Origin: JABWBD01 sp040768665
Lineage (GTDB): Bacteria > Planctomycetota > Planctomycetia > Pirellulales > Thermoguttaceae
Assembly (NCBI GenBank): GCA_040768665.1
Contig: JAXGMN010000063.1
Location: forward strand, 1-64,000
DNA: 64,000 nt
Reading direction: 5' to 3'
How positions within the stretch are numbered: position 1 is the stretch's first letter; every line of letters begins with the position of its first letter. The translations under genes were made by a program, and so were the position numbers. Positions 24,009-33,700 of the stretch are shown here, piece after piece. The notes under the pieces were generated by a model. The model was not told the origin of the DNA, made no database searches, and saw only the letters and a list, made by a program, of their open reading frames with translations.

Positions 24009-26846
24009 ATGACCGAATCCGTCCACGTCATCGGCTGCGGTGTGCTCGCCGTCGATTTCGACCAGATCGCTCGCCGCCTCGGCCTTCGGCTCACGACCGA
24101 TTTCCTGCCCGGCGGTCTTCACGACCGTCCGCACGAACTCAGATGCCGTTTGCAGGAGGCGATCGACCAGGCATCGGCTTTGGGCCGCGGTGAGCGGATC
24201 GTCGTCGGATACGGGGTCTGTGGGATGGGAAGCGTCGGCATCCATGCGCGTAACGTCCCCCTGGTCATCCCCCGGGTCAACGACTGCATCGCCCTGTTCC
24301 TCGGATCCGACGCCGCCTATCGGGAACAGTTCGCGAGGTACCCCGGCACGTATTACATTTCCGCCGGCTGGGTTGAAGGCAAGGCCCAGCCGCAGTCCGC
24401 CGAGGGAGAGATTCGCTGCGGCCCCGACTGCTACACCTTTTCGCGGCTCGTTGCCACGTACGGCGAGGAAAACGCCGAAGCGATCCGCCGTTTTCTTACG
24501 AGCTGGCAGCGCAACTACCAGCGCGCGGCCTTCATCGACACCGGCGCCAAAGCAAAGAGCCGCTACGCGGAGATCGCCCGCGCCATGGCGGATGCCTTTG
24601 GATGGAAATACGAGGAAATCGCCGGCTCCGACGAACTTCTCAAGAAGCTGCTTCTCGCCCGCCATTCGACCGACGAGATCCTCCTCGTCCCGCCGCACCA
24701 CGTGACCGCCTACGATCCGCTTTCCAAGACACTCAAGGCGGTACCGGTTTGGGAAACGGAGTATGCCGATGCCGACCGCGACCATACGCTCGTCTTCGAC
24801 GATTCCCCGGCCGAACCGCCGCAGTCCTCTCCTGTTCGACTGGGCCTGGGGATCGATGCCGGGGGCACGTACACCGACGTGGTCCTCTATGACTTTGCCG
24901 ACGACGAAGTGCTCGAAAAGGCTAAGGCGCTCACCACGAAGTGGGACTTCACGGTCGGCATCTCCGAGGCCCTCGACCGGCTCGATCCCGGCCGGCTCGC
25001 GCAGGTCGACCTGGTGACCATCTCGACGACCCTGGCCACCAACGCCATCGTCGAAGGTCGCGGCCAGAAGGTCGGCCTGCTGATCTTCCCTCCCTATGGG
25101 CTCTGGGATCCGTCGCACATCGCTTATCGGCCGATTGCCGTGCTCGAGGGCAAGCTGGAGATCGACGGCCGCGAGATCACGCCGATCAATCCCGGCCAGA
25201 TCGGCCGCGTGGCCGCGGAGATGCTCGGGCAGCACGAGGTCGGAGCGTTCGCCGTGGCCGGCTACGCAAGCCACGCCAACCCGGCCCACGAATTGGCTGC
25301 CAAGGCAATCCTCCACGAGCAGACCGGGCTGCACGTCACGTGCGGCCACGAAGTCTCCGAGGGGCTGAACTATCGGGTCCGCGCGGTGACGGCGGCCCTG
25401 AATGCCGGTATTATCCCCTGCTTGCAGTCGTTTCTCGATGACGTGGAGGTTTCGCTCCGCCGCCGTGGGATCGAAGCGCCTCAGATGGTGGTCAAGAGTG
25501 ACGGCTCGCTGATGAGCCTGCCCGTCGCCCGGCGGCGCCCGATCGAAACGATCCTCTCCGGCCCGGCAGCCAGCGTCGCGGGAGCGAGCTACCTGGCCCG
25601 GCTGACCGATGCGGTCGTCGTCGATATGGGCGGCACCACGACCGACACCGCCACGATTCGCGGCGGCCGAGTCGCCACGTGCGAGCATGGGGCGACCGTT
25701 GGCCCTTGGCGGACCCACGTCCGGGCCCTCGACATGCGGACGCTCGGACTCGGCGGCGACAGCCTCATTGTCCTGGACAAGGCCGAAGTGATGATCGGTC
25801 CGCAGCGGGTGGCTCCCGTTTCCTGGCTCTACCGCAATGGAAACGCGCTTGCGGCTCTCGACTGGCTGGAAGATCACCTCGACCGCTTTCGCACGTCCAC
25901 GCGACCGATGGAACTTCTGGCGCTGAATGGCCACGCTCGCCACGACGGCTGTACTCGCGAGGAGTCGCGGATACTCGAACTGCTGGCCGAGCGGCCTCGC
26001 AGCCTCGAAGAGCTGGCCATCCGACTATCGGCGCGGCGGTGGGAGTTTCTCGGCGTGGATCGCCTCGAGAGCCGCCACGCCATCCAGCGCTGCGGTCTGA
26101 CGCCGACGGACGTGCTCCAGGTTGCCGGTCGCGTTTCCCTCTGGAACACCGAGGCGGCCCGGCGCGTGTCCGCGATGTTCTGCCGGCTGTCAGGCATGTC
26201 GCCCGAGGCGTTTGCCGAGCGGATCTCCCGCCGTATCGTCCGCCGGCTGGCAACCGAGCTGCTCAAGAAGCAGCTTGCCGATGAGCATGCCGATGGCCGC
26301 CGGGCCGGAGTCCTCTGGGAGTCTCTGGACGACGTCGACGCATCGCCGGCCGCACGGGTGATGCTCGGCAATTGGCTCGAAGGCGGCAACGACGCGTTTC
26401 AAATCCGCGTCCGTCTCAAGCACCCGGTGATCGGCATCGGCGCCCCGGTCCATCTCTTCCTTCCCGAGGCCGCCGGCCTTCTGGAAACCGAGGCCGTCAT
26501 CCCTCCCCACGCCGACGTGGCCAATGCGATCGGTGCGATCACAAGTCGCGTCTCTGTCGAAAGGCATGTCGAAATATCGCCGGGCGACAACGGCCGTTAT
26601 GCGATCGCCGGGCTTGCGGAGGCGAGGTGGTTCACCGACTTCCAGGAGGCGAGTCGCTTCACTCTGGACGAACTCGCCAGGCTCGTCCGCCAATCCGCCC
26701 GCGACGCGGGCACCACCGAGTCGCGCGTCGAAATTCGCGTTCACGACCGCGTTGCTCCGACGGCGATGGGCAGCCCGGTGTTCATCGGCCGCACGTTGTC
26801 CGCGAGCCTTTCCGGCCGACCCGATTTGCGCTGTCTCGCACGATAG
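24009..26846 (+). CDS. DUF1638 - hydantoinase/oxoprolinase (ASKHA) fusion protein
   Basis: 945 residues in two parts. Residues 1 to about 225 match DUF1638: HVIGCGVLAVDFDQIARRLG, VVGYGVCGMGSVGI, CIALFLGSDAAYREQFARYP, GTYYISAGWVEGKAQP. From about 277 a HyuA-type ATPase fold starts: LGLGIDAGGTYTDVVLYDFA, ISTTLATNAIVEGRG, ETILSGPAASVAGASYL, VVVDMGGTTTDTATIRGG, GLGGDSLI. Both families are linked by literature context to corrinoid or methyl-transfer proteins and to hydantoin-type chemistry respectively; no corrinoid gene is adjacent here. The role is unknown. Downstream is an unrelated Uma2 gene with its own promoter. Confidence 0.85.
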   Translation: MTESVHVIGCGVLAVDFDQIARRLGLRLTTDFLPGGLHDRPHELRCRLQEAIDQASALGRGERIVVGYGVCGMGSVGIHARNVPLVIPRVNDCIALFLGSDAAYREQFARYPGTYYISAGWVEGKAQPQSAEGEIRCGPDCYTFSRLVATYGEENAEAIRRFLTSWQRNYQRAAFIDTGAKAKSRYAEIARAMADAFGWKYEEIAGSDELLKKLLLARHSTDEILLVPPHHVTAYDPLSKTLKAVPVWETEYADADRDHTLVFDDSPAEPPQSSPVRLGLGIDAGGTYTDVVLYDFADDEVLEKAKALTTKWDFTVGISEALDRLDPGRLAQVDLVTISTTLATNAIVEGRGQKVGLLIFPPYGLWDPSHIAYRPIAVLEGKLEIDGREITPINPGQIGRVAAEMLGQHEVGAFAVAGYASHANPAHELAAKAILHEQTGLHVTCGHEVSEGLNYRVRAVTAALNAGIIPCLQSFLDDVEVSLRRRGIEAPQMVVKSDGSLMSLPVARRRPIETILSGPAASVAGASYLARLTDAVVVDMGGTTTDTATIRGGRVATCEHGATVGPWRTHVRALDMRTLGLGGDSLIVLDKAEVMIGPQRVAPVSWLYRNGNALAALDWLEDHLDRFRTSTRPMELLALNGHARHDGCTREESRILELLAERPRSLEELAIRLSARRWEFLGVDRLESRHAIQRCGLTPTDVLQVAGRVSLWNTEAARRVSAMFCRLSGMSPEAFAERISRRIVRRLATELLKKQLADEHADGRRAGVLWESLDDVDASPAARVMLGNWLEGGNDAFQIRVRLKHPVIGIGAPVHLFLPEAAGLLETEAVIPPHADVANAIGAITSRVSVERHVEISPGDNGRYAIAGLAEARWFTDFQEASRFTLDELARLVRQSARDAGTTESRVEIRVHDRVAPTAMGSPVFIGRTLSASLSGRPDLRCLAR

Positions 26847-26859
26847 CGGATCGCCTCCA

Positions 26860-26888
26860 TTGACAGGTGGTGGTCCGCAACCTACCAT
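26860..26888 (+). promoter_or_regulatory. Sigma70-like promoter for the Uma2 gene
   Basis: Perfect -35 TTGACA (26860-26865), 17-bp spacer, -10 TACCAT (26883-26888), 26 bp before the start at 26914 and with AGGAGG (26903-26908) between. The spacing fits a short leader. Confidence 0.5.
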
Positions 26889-26913
26889 GAATTGGGGAGT
26901 TCAGGAGGTAGTT

Positions 26914-27537
26914 ATGTCCATAGCCGATGAGTCGCAGTGCTTAGTGCCGGGCGTCGACGCGGCGATCCCTACCGATTTCGTTTGCCGCCTCTCCGTGGAG
27001 CAATACCACCAGATGGCCCGCGCGGGGATTCTCGTAGAAGATGCACCCGTAGAGCTCCTCGATGGATGGCTGGTGCCGAAAATGACGAAGAATCCGCCGC
27101 ACAGCGTCGTCACCGAACGCGTACGCAGAGCTTTGGAGCAGAGAGTGGGGGGCGGATGGTTCGTCCGGTCCCAGGAACCGATCACACTTGCGGCAAGCGA
27201 GCCCGAACCGGACGTGGCCATAATCCGTGGGCAGCTCGATGACTACCTGCAACGTCATCCCGGGCCGCAGGACGTGGCGTTGGTGGTGGAGGTGGCGGAC
27301 GTCAGTCTGCGACGCGATCGCACCACCAAGAAGCGTCTCTATGCCGAGGCGAAAATCCCGTTCTACTGGATCGTGAATCTTGTCGAGCACCATGTCGAAG
27401 CCTACGCCGGTCCCTCCGGACCCAGTGAGACCCCGGACTACAACACGCGCCGCGATTACCGTTCCACGGACATCCTTTCTATTACTTTGGAAGGGCAGGC
27501 GTTGGCAGCACTCCCTGCGGAAGCTATCCTTCGTTGA
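26914..27537 (+). CDS. Uma2 (DUF820)-family PD-(D/E)XK nuclease-like protein
   Basis: 207 residues from ATG 26914 (AGGAGG 5 bp upstream). Uma2 features in order: LSVEQYHQMARAGILVEDAP, VELLDGWLVPKMTKNPPHSV, EPEPDVAIIRGQLDDYL with the catalytic PD, VALVVEVADVSLRRDRTTKK with E..D..K, and RLYAEAKIPFYWIVNLVEHH. Expanded in planctomycetes and cyanobacteria; the biological role is unsettled. A small CcbP-like gene follows after 49 bp. Confidence 0.9.
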   Translation: MSIADESQCLVPGVDAAIPTDFVCRLSVEQYHQMARAGILVEDAPVELLDGWLVPKMTKNPPHSVVTERVRRALEQRVGGGWFVRSQEPITLAASEPEPDVAIIRGQLDDYLQRHPGPQDVALVVEVADVSLRRDRTTKKRLYAEAKIPFYWIVNLVEHHVEAYAGPSGPSETPDYNTRRDYRSTDILSITLEGQALAALPAEAILR

Positions 27538-27586
27538 GTCCAGGATTTACCCTGTGGCAGGCACGCACCACCTGAGTCGAGAGCTG

Positions 27587-27964
27587 ATGCCAGACCGCAA
27601 CAAGCCGCACAACGCCGAAGAGGACCGCGTCCGTACGGTTTTCGGGCTTCCCAGCCATGCTCCTTTACCGAGCGTCGGCAAGGATACGCTTTTGAGATAC
27701 CACGAGTATCTCCTTGACAAGCTGTCATTTCCATTCCAGGCCCTTTACGCCGAGACGTCTCCGCCCGTGAAGCAGATCGTGCGTTACGTGAGCGTGATCG
27801 GTCTCTCCGACAACGCAAGACGCCGAAATTACGGCCTTTTCTGCAAGGTCGATCTCGGCGACCGCGTCGTGGAACTGCCGCTTGCCGAAATGGGGCTGCA
27901 AGCGGACGATCCAAACCGGCAACTGGTCGACGACTACCTCTTCTGGCTCTGGAACAGCCGCTAG
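27587..27964 (+). CDS. CcbP-like small protein
   Basis: 125 residues from ATG 27587. The core LLRYHEYLLDKLSFPFQALY, then YVSVIGLSDNARRRNYGLFC, LPLAEMGLQADDPNRQLVDD and YLFWLWNSR fits the cyanobacterial calcium-binding CcbP family layout (YL-dkL-FPF ... LPL-qLe ... W-YW). It is a paralogue of the C-terminal half of the protein at 47854-48552. Calcium binding is not demonstrated. Likely co-transcribed with the Uma2 gene. Confidence 0.6.
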   Translation: MPDRNKPHNAEEDRVRTVFGLPSHAPLPSVGKDTLLRYHEYLLDKLSFPFQALYAETSPPVKQIVRYVSVIGLSDNARRRNYGLFCKVDLGDRVVELPLAEMGLQADDPNRQLVDDYLFWLWNSR

Positions 27965-27990
27965 ATCAGATTTCACAATTCGCGCAACAT

Positions 27991-28458
27991 CTAGCGCCGT
28001 CGCGATTCCAGATCCAGGTCGATCATTCCTCCGCCGTCGGGAACCTCAGCGCGTAGCGGAGTCGTAGCCTGGTCCTGGTAAATCAGGGGAACTCCTCCTT
28101 TCCCGTTGACTGCCTCCGCCGGCATCAAGAAGCCCTGCATGGCCTCATCCCCTTCCGCGCCTTGAATCGGGATGGCGCGCTCGAACACGGTCACCTTGTA
28201 TTTTCCCGGAGGAGCCCCCTTCACGTCGGACGTGATGCCATTCACGATTGCCAGCAGCTCATATTTTCCTTCCGTGTCCGTGTTCGCACTGGCACAGGGG
28301 CCTTGCCCGGATTCGGGCGCAAACATCAGGCTCTTATTGGCCAGCGGTGCGCCGTCGAGCTTAACTGTGCCGCTAACCGGGACCAAATTCAGGTCGGAGG
28401 AACTACAGCCCGCGACGAAACACAGTGCGCCCGCGAGCCAGCCACAGATCCGGAGCAT
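27991..28458 (-). CDS. Small lipoprotein with carboxypeptidase-regulatory-like domain (second copy)
   Basis: 155 residues. Lipobox ALCFVAGC (Cys 18), then VPVSGTVKLDGAPLANKSLM, NTDTEGKYELLAIVNGI and APPGKYKVTVFERAIP, an Ig-like fold as in the 4011-4490 protein. It lies 87 bp downstream of a DUF1559 gene, repeating the arrangement at 4.0-5.7 kb. It is convergent with the CcbP-like gene. Confidence 0.8.
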   Translation of the reverse strand: MLRICGWLAGALCFVAGCSSSDLNLVPVSGTVKLDGAPLANKSLMFAPESGQGPCASANTDTEGKYELLAIVNGITSDVKGAPPGKYKVTVFERAIPIQGAEGDEAMQGFLMPAEAVNGKGGVPLIYQDQATTPLRAEVPDGGGMIDLDLESRRR

Positions 28459-28545
28459 GATGCGTCATCTCCCTGGCAAGAAGAATAAGAGTCGCCTCGC
28501 TCCGCGGCGGTCTTCTGACCGCTGCGGAGCCAATATCGATCGCAG

Positions 28546-29568
28546 TTAAGGCACGCTAACCGGAGTGCCGTCCCCGATGCCACACAGGGCCACCAGCGCC
28601 GGAAAATCGATGGTCTCCGAGATGAAATGGACCGACCCGTCTGCCATCACGAAGCTGCAACCGCCCGGATGGAGACTTGCCGCCGGGCACCACCAACTTC
28701 GCGCGTGTCCTCGGATCGGAACATAAGGTGGGCTCTGCCATGTCGGATCAATCCAGGGCTGGTGCCAGACATTGATGCCTCCATACCTGGGGTTATTGGT
28801 GTAGGCCGGATCAACGCCGCACATCACCCACCCGCGGTAAGCCCAGGCGAACGCCCGCCCATTCGAATGCCATCGGGTCGTTTCGCCCACCATGAACGTG
28901 TTGCTGGTGCCGTCGGTGACCTTCGCAATCCGGCAGTTGCTCTCCCATCCGAACATCCGCTCCGTCGATGGAGGCCCCAACGCGACTTGCTTCCAGCGAT
29001 AGCTCGAAAAGACGTGGTTCGCATAGGTTACGAGGTCGTAGTTCGTCTTCGATCCGGTACGGCCCGTGGCCGGGCCATAGTTCGTACCTGCCAACGTCTG
29101 CTCGTCCCGATTCCCCGTGGGGTCTGAAGGACAGAGAAAAGCATCCAGTTCCAGCTCGGACGCTGCCGCATTGCCGTTTGTCGCCGCATCACCGACAAGC
29201 GTTCCCGTGCAGTTTCCGGCCCAATTGGTAAAACACTGCCGGAAATCGAGCTTGTCGTAGACCGCCTGCTGCTCCAGGTAGGGCAAGAGCGTGGCCAGAC
29301 CGCTTGCGCCCTTCTTCTCGCCGTTTGCAGCCGCCCCCGGGGTGTGCTGGTTCGCGCCCCATCCGAAAGCAGGGAACATCTGGTAGCTGTCATGATAGTT
29401 GTGCAACGCCAAGCCAATCTGTTTGAGCTTGTTCGTGCACTGAATCCGGCGAGCCGCCTCCCGCGCGCTTTGAACGGCCGGGAGCAGCAGGGCGATCAGG
29501 ATTCCGATAATGGCAATGACCACCAACAGTTCAACGAGGGTAAACCCCGTCTTTCCTCGGGAGTTCAT
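28546..29568 (-). CDS. DUF1559 protein with prepilin-type N-terminal motif (second copy)
   Basis: 340 residues from ATG 29568 (GAGGAG upstream); the open frame to 29673 is not needed. Prepilin-like GFTLVELLVVIAIIGILIAL, then AREAARRIQCTNKLKQIGLA, and C-terminal HPGGCSFVMADGSVHFISET are all present. The middle (residues 60-300) differs from the 4614-5708 protein, so the two are paralogues with different ectodomains. Probably exported and processed by a prepilin peptidase; co-transcribed with the downstream lipoprotein. Confidence 0.92.
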   Translation of the reverse strand: MNSRGKTGFTLVELLVVIAIIGILIALLLPAVQSAREAARRIQCTNKLKQIGLALHNYHDSYQMFPAFGWGANQHTPGAAANGEKKGASGLATLLPYLEQQAVYDKLDFRQCFTNWAGNCTGTLVGDAATNGNAAASELELDAFLCPSDPTGNRDEQTLAGTNYGPATGRTGSKTNYDLVTYANHVFSSYRWKQVALGPPSTERMFGWESNCRIAKVTDGTSNTFMVGETTRWHSNGRAFAWAYRGWVMCGVDPAYTNNPRYGGINVWHQPWIDPTWQSPPYVPIRGHARSWWCPAASLHPGGCSFVMADGSVHFISETIDFPALVALCGIGDGTPVSVP

Positions 29569-29664
29569 AACACACTCCTCTCGCAACAAGAGAAAAGAGA
29601 ACGACAAGACAAGCCGATCGACCGACGTCAACACCGTCTTTTTTGGCACGTGTGGCCGACAACA

Positions 29665-29698
29665 GGCACCCACTATTCAGAGGGGTAGTATGGGTGCC
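29665..29698 (-). promoter_or_regulatory. Leader hairpin upstream of the second DUF1559 gene
   Basis: GGCACCCA (29665-29672) and TGGGTGCC (29691-29698) are perfect 8-bp arms. A little further out TTGACAG (29721-29727) and CTGTCAA (29739-29745) form a second palindrome that contains two opposed -35-like hexamers, between the divergent DUF1559 and PhyH genes; neither has a good -10. Function unknown. Confidence 0.35.
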
Positions 29699-29891
29699 GT
29701 CCTCCTGATGCCCATTGATTTTGACAGAACCCTCGTTCCTGTCAAGCATTTTCTCGCTGCCGATTCATATCGCGTCGGCGGCCGGTCCGATGTGCGTCGG
29801 CGGCGGAAGCGTGGTACGATGGTTTCAGCCGCCATCGGACGTCCCGCAGGCGGCGGCCTTTTCGGTGTTTACTTTGCAACGGGGGAAAGAG

Positions 29892-30686
29892 ATGGCGATC
29901 AGCGTGCTCGACGAGACACTTTGGCGGAGCTTTCTGCAGCAGGGATACCTCGTCCTCCGACAGTTACTCGACCCGGCCAGGGTGCATAAACTCCAGGAAA
30001 CGATCGACAAGATCATGCTCGGCGAGGCGGATTGCCAATACGACAAGATGCTGATGCAGTTGGACAGCGAGACCGGAAAATACGAGGATGCGGGGGAGCA
30101 GACGACCGGACACAAGGGCCGTACGCTCAACTACCGGAAAATCCAGGGGCTCGAGTTCAATCCGCAATTCCTGGAGCTCATGCGCCACCCCGTCTTCGAA
30201 GATGTGTGTCGAAGGGTCTACGGAACCGATGCGGATATCGCCTGCTATCGCGCGATGTTCATGAACAAGCCGGCCAATCGAGGAACATTCCTCCCCTGGC
30301 ACCAGGACCGTTGGACTCACCTTGATCGCGACCCCGAACTTACCGTCTGGATCGCATTGGATCCGGCCACGAAGCAGAACGGTTGCGTGCAGGTCATACC
30401 CGGAACTCACCAGGCCGGGCTCATCAACCCATCCCACCACTCCGGTTTTCTGACGGATGCCCAGTCGGCCGAGTGGGCGGTCCCGGAAAATGTGGTGTTC
30501 CTGGAACTCAGCGCAGGCGATGTTGCTCTCCTGCACAATAAGCTGCTCCACGCATCCGACCGGAATCACAGCGCCCAGTCGCGCCGCGCATTCAGTGTCT
30601 GCTATATGGATGCGTCCACCCGTGACTTGGAGGACCCGAATCGAAAATACCCAATTATCTTCGGGCAAAACCGCCTGACCCTGTAG
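29892..30686 (+). CDS. Phytanoyl-CoA dioxygenase (PhyH)-family Fe(II)/2-oxoglutarate oxygenase
   Basis: 264 residues from ATG 29892 (GGGGGAAAGAG upstream; the longer frame from 29715 looks non-coding). The metal triad is visible: HxD in FLPWHQDRWTHLDRDPELTV and distal His in LLHNKLLHASDRNHSAQSRR, whose downstream Arg would bind 2-oxoglutarate. GCVQVIPGTHQAG is the typical core strand. Substrate unknown. It lies 22 bp upstream of the LamG/beta-helix gene and is probably co-transcribed with it. Confidence 0.9.
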   Translation: MAISVLDETLWRSFLQQGYLVLRQLLDPARVHKLQETIDKIMLGEADCQYDKMLMQLDSETGKYEDAGEQTTGHKGRTLNYRKIQGLEFNPQFLELMRHPVFEDVCRRVYGTDADIACYRAMFMNKPANRGTFLPWHQDRWTHLDRDPELTVWIALDPATKQNGCVQVIPGTHQAGLINPSHHSGFLTDAQSAEWAVPENVVFLELSAGDVALLHNKLLHASDRNHSAQSRRAFSVCYMDASTRDLEDPNRKYPIIFGQNRLTL

Positions 30687-30708
30687 GCCATTTGCACCGG
30701 AGAGCGTC

Positions 30709-33700
30709 ATGGTTTGCAGTAACCGTTCACGCGGAAGCGAGGGGGACAGGTCCATGTTTTCGGCCAACGTCTTTGACGCCAAAACACTCGAATTGGCCGA
30801 AAAATGGACCAGTCCCCGGCCGCCCCGTGAACGGTTACCGGTTTGCTTGGGACGCAGGATTTGGTTGGTCATTGCCGGATGGGCAGGGCTGACCTCCTTG
30901 GTGTACGCGGGCCAGTGGTCCGATCTACGAACGCCGCAGGCCGTGGTGCAAAAGCAAATGCGGGCTCGTGAAGACTGCCTTGCGTGGTACGACTTCGGCG
31001 AGGTGCCCGACGGCCTGACCTTTGATCCGGCTCCGGAGGGCGATCCCGTCACGGAAACCGCGGGGATCCTCGATGGACAACGGGCGACCCGCATCTTTCA
31101 CGGAAAGATGCGAGGTAAGGTCATCGATTTCCCCGAAACCGGCTTTACACTTTGCTGCTGGCTAAAGGTCAACGAGCTGGAGGGGGTGGATCGCGGCGGC
31201 TACAAGCGGTCGGTAGGCGGCGTGATGGCCTCGGGGAGCGGCTACTACAACGGCTGGCGTCTGCTCGTTTCTCCTCACAATGCGACGCTGAGCATCGCCC
31301 TGGGGCATCCGGAGGGAAGCAAGAGCGTCAGTAGTTCGGGGTCTTTTACCACGGGACAGTGGCACCACGTCGCGGTGACCTGGCATCAAGAGAGGCTGGC
31401 GCTGTGGATTGACGGCATCTTGCGTGGAGAGAACGCGACCGCGATGACCTATACGCCTTCGGCGACACTGAAGTCTTTCCGTGTCGGCGAATGCAGCGAA
31501 GGCACCGGGGTCCTCGACTTCGAAATTGCGGACCTCGCTTTCTTCAACACTGCCCTGCCCGGCGAGTTGTTCGAAGGTCTGGGCAGTCCCGACGCCCTGC
31601 TGGCCCGGAAACTTGCAGAGTTCCTGCAGAAGGCGCCCCTGCCCCCGGCGGAAGGCTCGGCGGCCGGCGACGCCGAACGGGAACGTCGGTACCGGGAATA
31701 TTTCCAGCCGCTGCTGACCCTGTCGGGGTTCGACGATTCCGGGGCTTTTCAACAGGCTCGTTCCTATGCCGGGCTCCTCGTCGCCAGGAGCTTTTTGCGA
31801 AGCTGCTTGGAGAACGAGGCCAAGGCAGCGTTTGCGCAACTCGCCAACGACAACTCGGCCATGCTCGTCCACCGCGCCCGCGCTATGCTCGCCCTGGGAG
31901 ACATTTTCAGAGACAAGCGAGAGTATAGCGCCGCCCGTCGCGAGTACGCAAAGACGCGCGACTTTTTTGTCGCCCGGCATGAAGGCTTCCGTGTCGAGGC
32001 AATGACCAGGCTTCGGGATGTCGAGACGCTGGTCGATGGCGCGCCGCTGCGGGACGAACGACAGCGGCGGATCGATCGGATCAATAGAGCGACGCCATGG
32101 TTTCACGTATCGCCCGGCGGCGACGACGGCGCGGCCGGCTCTGCCGAGCATCCCTTCCGGACCCTCGAACGTGCCCGCGACGCGCTTCGGCAGCGTCGCA
32201 AGAGCGAGTCGCTTCCGCCGGGCGGCGTTGCCATTGTTCTCCAGGGAGGTGTGTATCCACGATTAAGAGAGAGTTTCTGCCTAACCTCCGAAGATTCTGG
32301 CACGGCCGAAGCGCCGATCGTCTACCAGGCGGCGGCCGGGCAGCGGCCGATCCTTCGGGGAGGAAAGGTCGTGGCCAATTTCGTGCCGCTGACGGATAGT
32401 CCGGCGGTGCGGCGGATTCCCGAATCCGCGCGAGCCGGAGTCGTTCAGGCCGACCTCCGCGCCGCGGGCGTGTCCGACTTCGGCCAATTGCGGCCGCGCG
32501 GCCGCGGCCCCGGGAAGCTGGCAGATATGAATGATCCGGCCCACGTGGAGCTATTCTGGGACGACATGCCCATGTCGTTGGCTCGCTGGCCGAACGACAC
32601 ACCGAAGATGAGCCGGCGGTTCGCCCACGTCGAGCTCGGCGATCAAAAGACGGTACGCGAAGGCGGGCGGACCATCGTCGAAGACTCGGACATTTTCTAT
32701 TACACCGATCCGCGGCAAGACGCATGGGCACTCGAACCCGATCCCTGGCTCTTCGGCTATTGGCAGCGGGCCTATTTCTCCTCCTATCGCAAGCTCCTTG
32801 GCCTCGATCCGGAGAAGAACCGCATCCAGGTCGACTGGAACCTGCCGCCCGGCACCGAACAACGCGTCGAAATGGTCCAGGGCTCAGGGTACCAGGGGGT
32901 CAATCTGCTGTGTGAACTCGACAGCCCCGGCGAATGGTATCTCGACCGCGACACGGGCCTTCTCTACTTCTGGGCTCCTTCGTCGGCTGGCAAAAGCCAG
33001 GCGGTCGTCTCGATGCTCGAAGCCCCAATCATCGCGGCGGAGGGCGTGTCGCACGTTGCCTTCCGAGGCCTCACGCTTGAGGCCGGGCGCCGGCACGGCG
33101 TGGTCGTCCAAGACGGCGAAAGCGTGATGCTGGCAGGCTGCGTGGTTCGCAATATGGGATGCAAGGGCGTGAAGATCGAAGGCGGGCGCAGCCACGCGCT
33201 TATCGGCTGCGATCTGGCCCACCTGGGCGATGCCGGGGTGAAACTCGCCGGCGGCGATCTTCCGACGCTGCGGTCCAGCGAGCACGTCGTGGAGAATTGC
33301 CACATCCACCACATCGCCCGCTGGAATCGGGGCGCCTATCAGCCGGGCATCGAAGTGGAAGGCGTGGGTGTTCGGATATCGCACTGCCTGATCCACGACG
33401 TGCCCCATCAGGCTTTTCTGATGAGCGGAAACGACCACGTCACGCAGTACTGCGAGGTCCACGACGTGACGCACGAGGCGGGCGACGCCGGGGCCTGGTA
33501 CATGTACGGCAGTTCGGGCGCCGCGCTTGCGGAGCGCGGCAACGTGGTCCGCTACAACTACTGGCACCACCTGCCGTACAACGAGACGTTCAAGGATTAC
33601 CATTGCGTTTGCCACATGGGAGTCTACATCGACAACGTCAACGGTGGCGTCACCGTCTACGGCAACGTCTTTTCACGTTTCGACGGGGCGAGCGGGGCCG

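Noticed and set aside
23976..25943. 655-codon minus-strand ORF opposite the DUF1638-hydantoinase gene
   Set aside because: Antisense shadow; no domain features, and the plus strand has two recognisable domains.
29721..29745. Divergent promoter pair in TTGACAG...CTGTCAA
   Set aside because: Both -35-like hexamers lack a good -10 at 16-18 bp; noted only as a palindrome in the neighbouring entry.
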